This document shows, one piece after another, positions 27,775 to 39,269 of a stretch of DNA of 64,000 nucleotides; the first letter of the stretch is position 1; every line of letters starts with the position of its first letter. The notes under the pieces were generated by a model. It was not told the origin of the DNA. It worked only from the letters and a program-made list of their open reading frames with translations, and did not search any database. The position numbers and the translations under genes are program-made. The DNA comes from Pyrenopolyporus hunteri (lineage: Eukaryota; Ascomycota; Sordariomycetes; Xylariales; Hypoxylaceae), in assembly GCA_902806595.1 (NCBI GenBank), contig CADCXC010000037.1:3162001-3226000 (forward strand), read 5' to 3'.

Positions 27775-28798
27775 TTAAAAATTACCTTCGTAAAATAATA
27801 TAATAACCTTCGATTTTTTTCGAATTTTACGATTATTTCTATAATTATACATTTCTTAATATAATTAGTAATATAATTATTAATATAATTATTAATATAA
27901 TTTTTAATATAATTTTTATAATATTTATTAATTTTTACGAAAAATCATTTATATTATTTTTCGAAAAACCGTCGTAAAAAGTTATTTTCATTATTTTTCG
28001 ATAAAATCATTATAAAAAACCATTTTATATTATTTTTCGATAAAGCCGTCGTAAATAATTATTTATATAATTTTTTATACTTAGTTTTAAATATATAATT
28101 TGAAAGATTTTTCGAAAAATATTTCGAAAAATACGTTAAATTAAAATTAAATTTATATAATTAAATTTATATTTATAATTAAATTTATATAATTTAAAAT
28201 TTTTAAATAAAATTATATAATAAATTAAAATTAAATTTATATTGTTAAATTTATATAATTTAAATTCTTCGTATAAATATATTTAATTCGATTTTTTTAA
28301 ATTAAATTATATGTTAAATTAAAATTAAATTTATATATTTAAATTTATTTAATTCGATTTATTTAAATTAAATTATACGTTAAATTAAAATTAAATTTAT
28401 ATTTATAATTAAATTAATTTAATTAAATTAATTTAATTAATAAAATCGTTTATTAAAATATAAATAATTTTAAATATAATAATTACGATATATATAACGG
28501 TTTAATTAAACGATTTAATTAATTAAATAAAAACGTAATATAAATCGTTACGTAAAACGTACGCGTAATTTATTAACGTAACGTAACGTAACGTAATTTA
28601 TTAACGTAACGTAACGTAACGTAATTTATTAACGTAACGTAACGTAACGTAATTTATTAACGTAATGTAACGTAATTTAATATAATATAATGTAATATAT
28701 AATTAATATAACGTAGGAAATGTAACTCGTGAATTTTTACGTAATTAAGCTTTTTTTATTAAAAAAAAATCGAAATAATATTTCGAAAAAATTTCGAA
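27775..28798 (-). mobile_element. HEE copy E, full length, RIP-degraded, inserted in D2
   Basis: Starts 'ttaaaaattaccttcg', ends 'tttcgaa' before TA. The D2 partner has the uninterrupted site at about 55225-55240. The 12-bp array is short (about five units), and the TCGCGA array is reduced to about three remnants (27960-28075). The CCACA-derived tract is expanded into four 28-bp units (28565-28676). Confidence 0.92.
28565..28676. repeat. 28-bp tandem repeat inside HEE copy E
   Basis: Four units with period 28 (starts at 28565, 28593, 28621, 28649), each 'gtaatttatt' followed by repeated 'aacgt'. It derives from the CCACA/GTGGC microsatellite of the intact element after G-to-A mutation. Confidence 0.9.
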
Positions 28799-29064
28799 TA
28801 TTTAAATTTTTTTTTATTTATTATATATTTTATTATTTAAATATAAAATTTTAATTTTTTTTAATTTTAATAATTTAATTATTTGTATAATTTTATATTA
28901 TTTTAAAGTTATTTAAAGTAATATTTATGATTATTTATTATTTAAATTATTTTAAAATATATTAATTATTTTTAAATTTTTTCGTTTAAACGATAATAAT
29001 ATCGATTATAATTTAATTTATTACGTTTATTATATTTTAATCGATAATATTTAAATTATTAAAA

Positions 29065-29860
29065 TTAAAATATCATCGAAAATAAAAAAATAAATAAATA
29101 AATTAAAAAAAATAAACTTTTTATTTATTTATATTTTCGATTTATTTAATCCTTTTATATTAATTAATATATATCGATATAATCGATATTTTCGACGTTA
29201 CTTTTTTAAAAAATAATAAATTAATCATATTATTTCGATATATAATTATTAGAAATTATCCGTAATATTTAATTTTAATAAATTTATTTTCAATCGGTCG
29301 ATTTTATATCGTTTTTTAATAAAATAAATCGAATACGATAATTTTATTAATTATTACCGACGTTTCGATTATTTCGATGTAACCGACCGATATATATATC
29401 GATATAAATAAAAATAAAATTTAAAATATATTGTAAAATATTTATTTACGTAATACACCTTTCGAATATTTTATATTTAATTTAAATATAAAATTTGTTA
29501 ATTTTTTAATTATTTCGATTATCGCAACTTTTTTATTTTTTTTAAAAAAATTATATTTTATAAAAAATTAATCGATAATAATCGAAAAAGTATTTAAATA
29601 ACTCCGGCGAAACTTATAAAAAAAAACTACGATAAAATATTTTATAATATAAAAAAATTTATTTAAAAATAAAAAATAACGAAAATTTTTTTATATAATA
29701 ATAATATATAAATATAAAGTTTTTTTCGAATTAAACATTTATTTTAATTATTTTATATTTTATATAAAATAAAATTTAATATATATAATATAACTTAATA
29801 ATACGATTTAAATTAAATATTATATATATTATTATTATTATTATAATTAAATTATTAAAA
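29065..29860 (+). mobile_element. 5'-truncated LINE insertion with 14-bp target-site duplication
   Basis: A block of about 796 bp absent from the D2 partner (empty site near 54957-54975). It is flanked by the exact 14-mer 'ttaaattattaaaa' at 29051-29064 and 29847-29860, and its 3' end is an (ATT)n tract. It aligns from its first base (TTAAAATATC) with 46492-47364, which is the 3' end of the reverse-transcriptase-bearing LINE at 43938-47364. A 3' fragment with a simple-sequence tail and a long target duplication is the usual product of target-primed reverse transcription. Confidence 0.8.
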
Positions 29861-30701
29861 ATAACATTAATTATTTTTATTTTAATATTTTTAATTAAAT
29901 CGATAATTTATAATTTATATAATCGATTAATAATATTTTACGATATAAAAATATTAATTTTATATTTTTTAATTTTTTAATAAATTTATACGTATATTAT
30001 TATAATTAATTTATTTAATTTTATAATATTAATTATATAAATTAAAATTTTATTTAATTATTTTTAATTTCGATTATTAATTATTTTTTTATAAGAATTT
30101 ACTTTTCTTTTAACAAAATTTCGATATTTCATATATTTTTAACGATAAAATTAAATATTTAAATTTTAAAAAACAAAAATATACGATATTTTATAACGAA
30201 TATTACCGAATTATATAATTTTATTACGATTATAAATAAATTTATATAATTTTTAAAAAATAAAAATTTTAATTTTTTTATAATAAAATAAATATTTACG
30301 ATTAAAAAAAGTTTTTATTAATCGACGATATTAAAAATTTATATTTTTTTTACGTATAAATATTTATAAAATATTTTATTATAAAAAATAATAATTACGT
30401 TTTAATATTATATATTTTTTATTTACTTCGATTATTATATTAATAAAAAATTTTATTAATTTTACGAAGTAAATTTTAATTATTTATTTATTTATTTTAT
30501 ATAAATAATATTTAATAATATAATTATACGATTTTTTAAAATTTCGAAAACGAATTAATTTATATTTTTTATTTTTAAAAATATAATTAATAATAATATT
30601 ACGGTATTTTTTAAAAGTATAATAATATCGTCGAGTTTATAAATATTTCGATTATTAAAAAATAAAATTTTTATTTCGAATAAAGATTTTATTTTTAAAT
30701 T

Positions 30702-30706
<5 letters not shown>

Positions 30707-30762
<56 letters not shown>
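30707..30762. repeat. (ATA)n microsatellite
   Basis: About 54 bp of perfect ATA units inside D2. The partner copy at about 54045-54065 holds only a short (ATT)n run with a G. Confidence 0.9.
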
Positions 30763-30764
<2 letters not shown>

Positions 30765-31189
30765 GGTAATTTTAACGATTATAAAAAAAATTATATTAAT
30801 ATTATTTTATTAATAAAAATGTTATAATTTATTAAAGTAATAAAAAATATAATTCGTTTAATAATAAAAATAATAATAAATTCGAAAAAATCATTTTACG
30901 GTTAAAAATAAAATATTTTAATTATTTAAATCGATTAATAACGTTTTAAATAATAATAATAATATAAATAATAAAAATAACGTAAAATTAAACGTTTATA
31001 ATATAAAGTTAAAATAAATCTTTTTTTAAATATATAAAATAATTTTTCGATATAAATTTAAAATAAATTATTTTTTTAAAATATATATAATACTTTTTAA
31101 TAAAATATTAAAAATATTAAAAATATATAAAATATATAAAATATATAAAATAATAATAATAATAATAATTTTTATTATATTATTTTATT

Positions 31190-31335
31190 TATATCATTTA
31201 TATTATTTATAATATTATTATTTATATTATTTATATTATTATTTATATTATTATTTATATTATTATTTATATTATTATTTATATTATTATTTATATTATT
31301 ATTTATATTATTTATTATATTATTTATTATATAAA
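31190..31335. repeat. 12-bp tandem repeat in D2 (empty site of HEE copy 2)
   Basis: Array of 'ttatttatatta' units grading into 'tatttattatat'. Its reverse complement flanks HEE copy 2 on both sides (52430-52460 and 53480-53620), so this is the unoccupied version of that insertion site. Confidence 0.85.
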
Positions 31336-31460
31336 TTTATTTTTATTTTAACGATTATTCGATATTTTATACGAAATATAATTCTTTTTTATTATATAAT
31401 TATTTTATTAGTTTTTAATAAAAAATAGGTTTAAATATCCTTTAAATAATAAATAAACGT

Positions 31461-31680
31461 ATTTTTTACGAGGAAAAAAATTTTTAAATTTTTTTATTAT
31501 CGAAAATAAAATATTTAATAAAATTAAAATTAAAACGCATTTTTAAAAAATTATGAATTTTAAAATTAAATTTTCTAAAATGTTTATTATTTAAAAAAAT
31601 AAATTAAAAAATTTAAATTATTAAATATAAAAATATTTAATATAATTAAAAAGTTCGTAAAATAATAAATTTAAAATATA
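31461..31680. repeat. R5 repeat, left half
   Basis: Matches the reverse complement of about 4885-5105. It is interrupted at 31681 by HEE copy F and resumes at 32479. Confidence 0.7.
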
Positions 31681-32478
31681 TTCGAAATTTCTTTTAAATA
31701 TTATTTTAATTTTTTAATAAAGAATTAATTATATAAAAATTTATAAAATATATTTTTTACGTTATATTAATTATACGTTACGTTATATTACGTTAATAAA
31801 TTACGCGTATATTTTATTTAATAATTTATATTATATTTTTATATAATTAGTTAAATTATTTAATTAAATCGTTATATATATTATAATTATTATATATATA
31901 ATTATTTACATTTTAATAAACGATCTTATTAGTTAATTTAATTTTAATTTAACGTATAATTGGATTTAAATAAATTAAATTAAATAAATTAAATTAAATT
32001 AAATAAATTAAATTAAATTAAATAAATTAAATTAAATTAAATAAATTAAATTAAATTAAATAAATTAAATTAAGTAAATTAAATTAAATAAAATAAATTA
32101 AATTAAATAAATTAAATTAATTAAATTAAATTAAATTAATTAAATTAAATTAAATAAATGTATACGAAAAATTTAAATTATATAACTTTAATTTTAATTC
32201 GATATATTTTCGTAATTTTTTCGAAAATATTTTTCAATTATATATTTAAAATTAAATACAAAAAAATTATACGAGTAATCTTTCGCGATTATTTTATCGA
32301 AAAGTAATATAAAATGAATTTTTACGACGGTTTTTTTAAAAAATAATATAAAATAATTTTTCGTAAAAATTAAAAAATATTACGAAAATTATATTAAAAA
32401 TTATATAATTATAAAAATAATAATAAAAATCGAAAAAAATCGAAAATTATTATATTATTTTACGAAAATAATTTTTAA
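31681..32478 (+). mobile_element. HEE copy F, RIP-degraded, short
   Basis: Starts 'ttcgaaatttctttt' after TATA and ends 'cgaaaataatttttaa' before TG. At about 800 bp it is the shortest copy with both ends. Its 12-bp array is nearly lost (one to two units), the TCGCGA array has about two remnants, and the 14-bp region has become (aaattaaat)n at 31970-32150. The empty site is in R5 near 4883-4895. Confidence 0.9.
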
Positions 32479-35400
32479 TGTATATCGATTTAATCTATTA
32501 ATTGAAAATAATTTTTAATTATTTAATGTAAATTTAATATTTCGAAATAAAAAATTTTAAAAAAAGTTTTTAACGTTAAAATTAAATAATAATTAATTAA
32601 TTAAACATATAAATTTAATTATATTAAATTAAAAATTTAAATTTTATATTTATATATTTTCGTTAATAAATTATTTATAAATAATATTATTTATTAATTA
32701 TATAATTATATAACTTTATATTAAAAAATTTATTATAACGATAATAATAATAAATATACTTTTATTAAATGCCTCGTCGTTTTATATAATAAAATATTAA
32801 AATAGACACTTTAAAAAATATATTAATACCGATTAATACGAAATTAATTATCCGACCTTTTATATATAAAAATAAAATAAATTTATATTTTTTATAATTT
32901 TTTACCATATAATTATATAATATTTCTTTTCGATTTATTAATTAACGACTTTTTATCGTTTAATATTAATTAACATTTAATTAATAAATTAAATATAAAT
33001 AATAAAACTTTTATTAAAAAAATTTTTACTATTTTTAAAAAACTTAAAATATAAAAAACCGTTTATTTTATTATAATTTAATTTAAAAAAGTATTAAAAT
33101 TCGATCGAATGCGTAAATTTTTAATAAAAAAAATAATTTATTATTAAATTATTTTTAAAAATTCGAAACGTTTTATATTAATCACTTTTAAAAATATAAA
33201 ATTAATGGTATTATTTTAAAAACTTTAAGATATAATATATCGTATATAATATATTAAATAATATTTTTATACGATATATAAAAAAACGTTAATGAATTCG
33301 CGTTTATTATATACGAAAAACTTTATTATTATATTTAATTAATTATTCGAAACATTTTACGTTAATAATAATTAATCGAAGATAAAAACGATTATTTTAA
33401 TTTTTATAAATATTTATTTTTAATTAATTAAACTTAAAACATACATATATTAACGATTTAATTATACGCGAAAAATCTTTAAACCGATTTATTTATTAAT
33501 TTAATTTAATTTATTTTATTTTTTTATATCGACTACCGTTATTAAATAATTATAATTAAAATTTTTCTTTTTATATAAATAAAAAAAACGTTTTTACCTT
33601 TAATAAAATATTATAATATTAAATTTATTAATTAATTAAAATTTATTTATATAATAATAAAAATAAATATAATTTTAAAAAATTTCGTTAATTCGAATTA
33701 TACGAATTTGAATTTTAAAGAATTTAATTTCGAAAAAATAAAATGAAAAACTTTAAATATTTATTTCGCGAAATATTTTTAAATATATAATAATAACTTT
33801 TTTAACATTCGATTATAATAATAATTTAAAAAAAACTTCGATAATTAAAACTAAAAATAATTTTAATATATAATTAAATAATTACATATTAAAAAAATCG
33901 ATTATTTACGAAAATATAATATATATATTAAAAATAGTTAAATTTATATTAAAAAATTAATAAAAATAATTAAAGTTATTAAATTTTTATTATTTTTAAA
34001 AAATATTATTAAAAAAATAATTAAAAAATAACTTAATAAATTTATTAATAAAAATGACTTTATTTTTTTATAAAAACTTTAATAAAAATATACCTTTTAA
34101 ATCGATTAAAAACCTTTAAATTAAATATAATTAAAATAATTAATAACTTATAAAATTATCGTAATAATATTTATAATATTTAATAATATAAAAAATATTA
34201 TAATATAATTATCGAAATAATTTTAAAACTTTATAATATAATAATCGATTTAATAATAATTCGATTAATAATAATTTATTATTTTTATTATTTTTTAGTA
34301 ATAAATCGATTAATAATATTATATTATTTTTTAATGATAATCGATATAATAATCGATATAATAACCGATGTAATATTAATTAAATTAATAATATTACATT
34401 ATTTTATAATAATAACAATTATAAATTTAAAAATAATAAATATAATATTATAAATAAAAAAATTAAAATTTTTAAAAATTTATATTATAAAATTAAAATT
34501 AAAAAATATATATACGTTAATATATATTTAACGATATTAAAAAAATAAATATAATAATATTATTACAATTAATTAACCGCTATAAATTATATTTTTTAAA
34601 ATATAATTAAATATAAGAAAACATATTTTTATTTATTAAAAAATTAATAAATATATATAATTAAATAATATTAAACGATAATAGTTTTAATTATAAAAAA
34701 ACTTTAATAAAAATTTATTTATTTAAATAAAATTATTAATCGAAAAGATTTAACGTATTTAAAAAAAATTAACAATTAATTACGTAATTAATTATAACTT
34801 TAAAAAAAATATCGTAATTATCGTATAAAAATATTTTAATTTTTACCTTAAAATTTTTTTATAATTAAATATATTTAATAATATTTATTTAAATTTTCGA
34901 ATTATTATTAATATAATATATCGTATTAAATTATATAATATAAATTATAATTAAAAAATATCGAATTAATATTAAATTAATCGAATTTATTGTAATAATA
35001 AAAATTAATTTCGATTTTATAACGAAATTTTATAATATATTAAAAAACCGTAACGTTAAAAAAAATACTTTATATATAATAAAACGAAATATTAATCTAT
35101 AAATATTTTATTTTAAAACGACGAAATAAATATATAAATTAATAACGTTACGTATAAAAATAAAACTTCGATTTTAAAAATATTAATAAAAATTATAATT
35201 AATTTTTATTCGATTACGAAAAAATCGATATATAAAAAAATAATAATAACGATAATAAATAAAATTACGATATTTAATATATTTAAAAAAATAATAAAAA
35301 TAACGAAAAATTATCGATCGTTATTTTAAATTATTATTTTATTATTTATAATAAAATTAACGATTAATACGTAGTAAATATATTTATAAATTAAATAATA

Positions 35401-36036
35401 TTTTATACGATAATCGTAACCGATATTTTTAATTTTATAATTTACGATATTTTATATAATATTACGTTTTATTTTAACGATTAATATATTAATATATTTT
35501 AAAATATTATATTAAACATAAAAATAATCGAAATTTTATTTCACGGTAAATTTTAATTTAAAATTTTATAACGATTATATTTATATATATTTTTAAATAT
35601 CGAAATAATTAAATATTATATTATTTAATTTAACGATAATATAAAATAACGAAATTTAAGTATCGTTTATATATTTATATCGTTTAAATTTATTACGTTT
35701 TAAATTATATCGTTAAATATATCGTTTTTATTATATTTTAAAAATATAAATCGTTTTAACATATATTTTAATAATATTAAAAATATATTTATATATAAAA
35801 ATAAAAAATATTTTATTATTTATAAATAAAAATACTTATAATTTTTATTTAACGATTATAATTTTATAATTATTTATTATTATTTTATAAAAATCAAATT
35901 TCGTTAAATTTTTAAATAATTTAATTATTTTATAATAAATAAATTATATCGTTTATTTATTAAAATAAATTATAATAATTTTAATAAAATTAATAAATAT
36001 AATTATTAATATTAAATATATAATAATCGATTAAAA
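32479..36036. other. RIP-saturated DNA with R5 right half and repeat R6
   Basis: Positions 32479-32665 complete R5. Positions about 32690-32975 (R6) match 50510-50800 directly ('aataaatatacttttattaaat', in pieces, and 'ttaattaacgactttttatcg', in pieces). From 33000 to 36036 no partner or gene is recognised; 34240-34400 is a degenerate 'gataatcgatataataa' low-complexity patch. Confidence 0.55.
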
Positions 36037-36585
36037 TTAAAAGTTATTTTCGTAAAATAAAATAATATTTTTTAATTTTTTTCGAATTTTACGATTATTT
36101 TTATAATTATATATTTTTTAATATAATTATTAATATAACTTTTAATATAATTTTTAATATACCTTTTAATATAATTTTTAATATAATTTTTAATATAATT
36201 TTTAATATAATTTTTATTATAATTTTTATTATAATTTTTATTATAATTTTTCTTATAATTTTTAATATAATTTTTATAATATTTTTTAATTTTTATAAAA
36301 AATTATTTATATTATTTTTTAAAAAACCGTCGTAAAAAATTACTTTTATTACCTTTCGATAAAACCGTCGTAAAAAATTACTTTATATTATTTTTCGATA
36401 AAATCGTCGTAAAAAACTACCTTTATTACTTTTTTAAAAATCTTTCGAAAAAATCGTTATAAATAATTATTTTATATTATTTTTTTATAAAATTATTATA
36501 AAAAATTACTTTTATTATTTTTTAATAAAATCGTTATAAAAAGTTACTTTTATTATTTTTTAATAAAATCGTCGTAAAAAAACCA
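36037..36585 (-). mobile_element. HEE copy G, 3'-truncated, RIP-degraded
   Basis: Begins with the CTGGAG end (ttaaaagttattttcg), followed by the longest 12-bp array in the window (about 15 units, 36110-36290) and about six TCGCGA-array remnants (36320-36580). The TATA-box region, minisatellite, microsatellite and CCCGAAG end are missing; the break is at about 36585. Confidence 0.85.
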
Positions 36586-38035
36586 TATTTTTTTTTAATT
36601 TATAATAAATAATATTAAAATTTTTATATATTTTTAACTTTATTATATTATAAGTTTTATTTATTTAATATTTTTAAATTAAATATAATTTTTTTAAAAA
36701 ATAAAAACATTTTTATAATAATTTTTACCTCGTAATATAACTTTTTTTTCGAGTTTTAATTTAAAATTAAAAAAAAACGTTTTATAAAATTTTCGATTAT
36801 TTTTTTAAATTAATAATATTATTATAATATTTTTATTTTTATTCGTTTTTTAATATTAATAAAAATAAAAATATATATTTTTTTTACGTTTCGAAAATAA
36901 AAAAACATTTAAATAAAAAATTATAAATTAATACTTTATATTTTCGAAAATTTAAAAAAAAAATTTTTATATTTTTTTTTAAATAAATTAAAATTAAAAT
37001 AAAAACGAAAATTAAAATTAAATTTAATATTTTTACGAAATTTTTATCGCATTTAAATACGATTTTAAAAAAATATAAAAAAAACTTTTAAAAACATTAA
37101 ATAAAAACGATAACGGTTTAAATAAAAAATTTTATCGTATAATTAATTAATATTATATTTTTAAAAAATTTATAATTAATAAATATTAAAATTTCGAATT
37201 ATTCGATTTTTTTCGTTAACGAATAAAAAATATATAAAAGTTTTTATCGTAAATTTATATAATTTTATTTATTTTTTTAATATTTAAAATATCGATTTTT
37301 ACTTTTTTAATATCGAATGTAAATGCGGCGAAAGTTTCGTTTATTTTATTCGCGCGGTTTTCGCATTCGTATATTAACGTTACGATAAATATTTCGAAAA
37401 GTATTTTATACGAATAAAATATTATTTAACGAAAAAGTAAAAATCTTTTATTTTAAACGATAAAGTAAGGATAAAATTTATACTTTAAAAATAAATATTT
37501 ATTTATATATTTTTTAAAAAATTATATTTAAAATATTTTTAAATTATCGAATATTAAAATAATTATAATCGAATTATTATTTTTAAATTTTATAAATATA
37601 ATTAAAATTTAAAAAATTAAAATTAATTAAACGATTAAATTAAAAAATAAAACGACGAAAAATATAATAATTTATAAATTTTTATAAACGAAAATTTTAT
37701 AAATTAAAAAAATTATTAATTAAATTATATATATAATTAATAAAATATTAAAAATTTTTATTTATATATAAAATAAAAAAAAATCGATTTAATTATTTAT
37801 TAATAAATTAAAATTTAAATAAATAAAAATTTTATATAAATTTATAAATTTAAAATAATTTTAAAAATATCGATATAAAATTAAATAATTATTTTCGATT
37901 AATTAATAAAAATTAATTTTTATTTTTTTAATTTAAAATCGATATATTTTTTAAAATATAAAATTAAAATTATATAATATTAACGTTATTATATTTTTTA
38001 CGATTTTCGAAAATATAAAAAAATATTTAAATATA
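36586..38035. other. RIP-saturated DNA; one CpG-dense patch
   Basis: No gene or repeat partner was recognised. Positions 37320-37400 are denser in CpG than the surroundings (aatgcggcg, attcgcgcggttttcgc). Confidence 0.5.
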
Positions 38036-38052
38036 CCCGAAGTTTCCTCGGG
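38036..38052. other. HEE terminal hairpin (CCCGAAG end)
   Basis: CCCGA, 7-nt loop AGTTTCC, TCGGG. It is imperfect in copy 2 (CTCGAAATTTCCTCGAAAT). In mutated copies the CpG core (TTCGAA ... TCGAA) still allows pairing. Confidence 0.75.
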
Positions 38053-38174
38053 ATATTATCTCGATTTTTTTTCCCAGCAAAAAAAAATTTAATTACGTAA
38101 AAATTCACGAGCCACATTTCCCACGCCACACCAGCCACACACCACACCACACCACACCACACCACGCCACGCCA

Positions 38175-38208
38175 ACGGGCCACGCGCACGCCCCGCGCAA
38201 CGGCCCGT
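38175..38208. other. GC-rich inverted repeat within HEE
   Basis: ACGGGCC (38175-38181) and GGCCCGT (38202-38208) around a 20-nt CpG-rich loop with two CGCG motifs. It is conserved in the intact copy 2 at about 53305-53340. Confidence 0.75.
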
Positions 38209-38298
38209 GCCACGCTTTTACCTAATCAATTGAGCCGCCATATATATCGCGACTACCACACTTGAAGTTATTCGCATTCTAATGGACGATTCTATTAA

Positions 38299-38508
38299 TT
38301 GAATTGATCTAATTGAATTGATCTAATTGAATTGATCTAATTGAATTGATCTAATTGAATTGATCTAATTGAATTGATCTAATTGAATTGATCTAATTGA
38401 ATTGATCTAATTGAATTGATCTAATTGAATTGATCTAATTGAATTGATCTAGTTGAATTGATCTAGTTGAATTGATCTAGTTGAATTGATCTAGTTGAAT
38501 TGATCTAA
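38299..38508. repeat. 14-bp minisatellite of HEE copy 1
   Basis: Fifteen units of 'ttgaattgatctaa', the last few with G in place of the final A (ctag). Copy 2 has nine units at 53087-53212. Confidence 0.95.
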
Positions 38509-38757
38509 TTGTAGGTATGGATCTAATTCTAATTCAACGTATGGTTCGATTTGAAAGAATCGAATTGAATGAATCGAATTGAATGGATCTAATTCTAATT
38601 CAACGTATGATTCTATTTGAAAGAATCGAATTGTATGGATCTAATTGTAGGTATGGATCTAATTGTATGGATTTGATTATATAGATCTAATTCTAATTCG
38701 ACGTATCCTTCGTGGCACCTTTCGAAGAATCTTTCGAATTGTATATTCAAAGCTAGG

Positions 38758-38765
38758 TATAAAAG
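38758..38765 (+). promoter_or_regulatory. TATA-like box in HEE
   Basis: 'gctaggTATAAAAGggtta' occurs once per element just upstream of the TCGCGA array. It is present in copy 1, copy 2 (reverse, 52858-52867) and copy H (about 43420). It could direct rightward RNA polymerase II transcription through the arrays toward the CTCCAG end. This is a motif match only; no transcript evidence exists in the sequence. Confidence 0.4.
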
Positions 38766-38779
38766 GGTTATACGGGTGG

Positions 38780-39020
38780 TCACTCGCGACGGCTCTTTCG
38801 AAAGATTCTTAGAAAGGTGGTATGGGGTGGTCTCTCGCGACGGCTTCATCGAAAGGTGGTATGGGGTGGTTTCTCGCGACGGTTCTTTCGAAAGATTCTT
38901 AGAAAGGTAGCACGGGTGGTCTCTCGCGACGGCTTCATCGAAAGGTAGTAGGGGTGGCCTCTCGCGACGGCTTTATCGAAAGGTGGTATGGGGTGGTCTC
39001 TCGCGACGGCTCTTCGAAAG
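38780..39020. repeat. TCGCGACGG array of HEE copy 1
   Basis: Six units of roughly 40 bp, each with 'GGGGTGGTYTCTCGCGACGG' followed by a 'CTTTCGAAAG' or 'CTTCATCGAAAG' variant, plus a degenerate seventh (tttctcgtaaaagc). Copy 2 has five and copy H seven. Every unit contains four or five CpG, so the array stays recognisable after RIP. Confidence 0.9.
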
Positions 39021-39062
39021 GTGGCACGGGTGGTTTCTCGTAAAAGCTAAGGGGTGCCACGA

Positions 39063-39205
39063 AAGCTGTATTAGAAGCTGTATTAGAAGCTGTATTAGAA
39101 GCTGTATTAGAAGCTGTATTAGAAGCTGTATTAGAAGTTGTATTAGAAGCTGTATTAGAAGCTGTATTAGAAGCTGTATTGGCAGTTGTATTAGAAGGTG
39201 TATGA
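39063..39205. repeat. 12-bp minisatellite of HEE copy 1
   Basis: Twelve units of 'agaagctgtatt'. Copy 2 has seven (52541-52615) and copy G about fifteen. The 12-bp period keeps a reading frame open through the array (Cys-Ile-Arg-Ser repeats), which explains the stop-free stretch here. Confidence 0.95.
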
Positions 39206-39250
39206 CTATAGAAATAGTCGTAAAATTCGAAGAAAACCGAGGGTTATTGT

Positions 39251-39269
39251 GTCACCCCACGGGGGTGAC
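39251..39269. other. HEE terminal palindrome (CTCCAG end)
   Basis: GTCACCCC-ACG-GGGGTGAC, a perfect 8-bp stem with a 3-nt loop, six bases from the end of the element. In copy 2 it lies at 52467-52485 with loop CGT on the plus strand. Confidence 0.9.

Larger units (their letters stand above)
24400..31460 (+). repeat. D2 large repeat, first copy (with two insertions)
   Basis: Net about 5.3 kb that matches 52290-58670 in reverse complement throughout. Matched landmarks: 24900-25080 with 58000-58230, 26100-26290 with 56760-56960, 27530-27770 with 55240-55480, 29000 with 55040, 30600 with 54140, 31400 with 52330. Two blocks are extra here: HEE copy E (27775-28798) and a LINE tail (29065-29860). 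The other copy instead has an intact HEE. Differences are mostly C/T and G/A. D2 is most likely an old transposon or a segmental duplication mutated in both copies. Confidence 0.85.

Noticed and set aside
38299..38508. CRISPR-like array
   Set aside because: The 14-bp units are contiguous without unique spacers; this is a minisatellite.
38541..38553. RNA polymerase III B-box-like 'GGTTCGATTTG' suggesting a SINE
   Set aside because: No matching A box at proper spacing, no A-rich or simple tail at a fixed 3' end, and the TA target is too short for target-primed reverse transcription. The motif is absent from the sister module.
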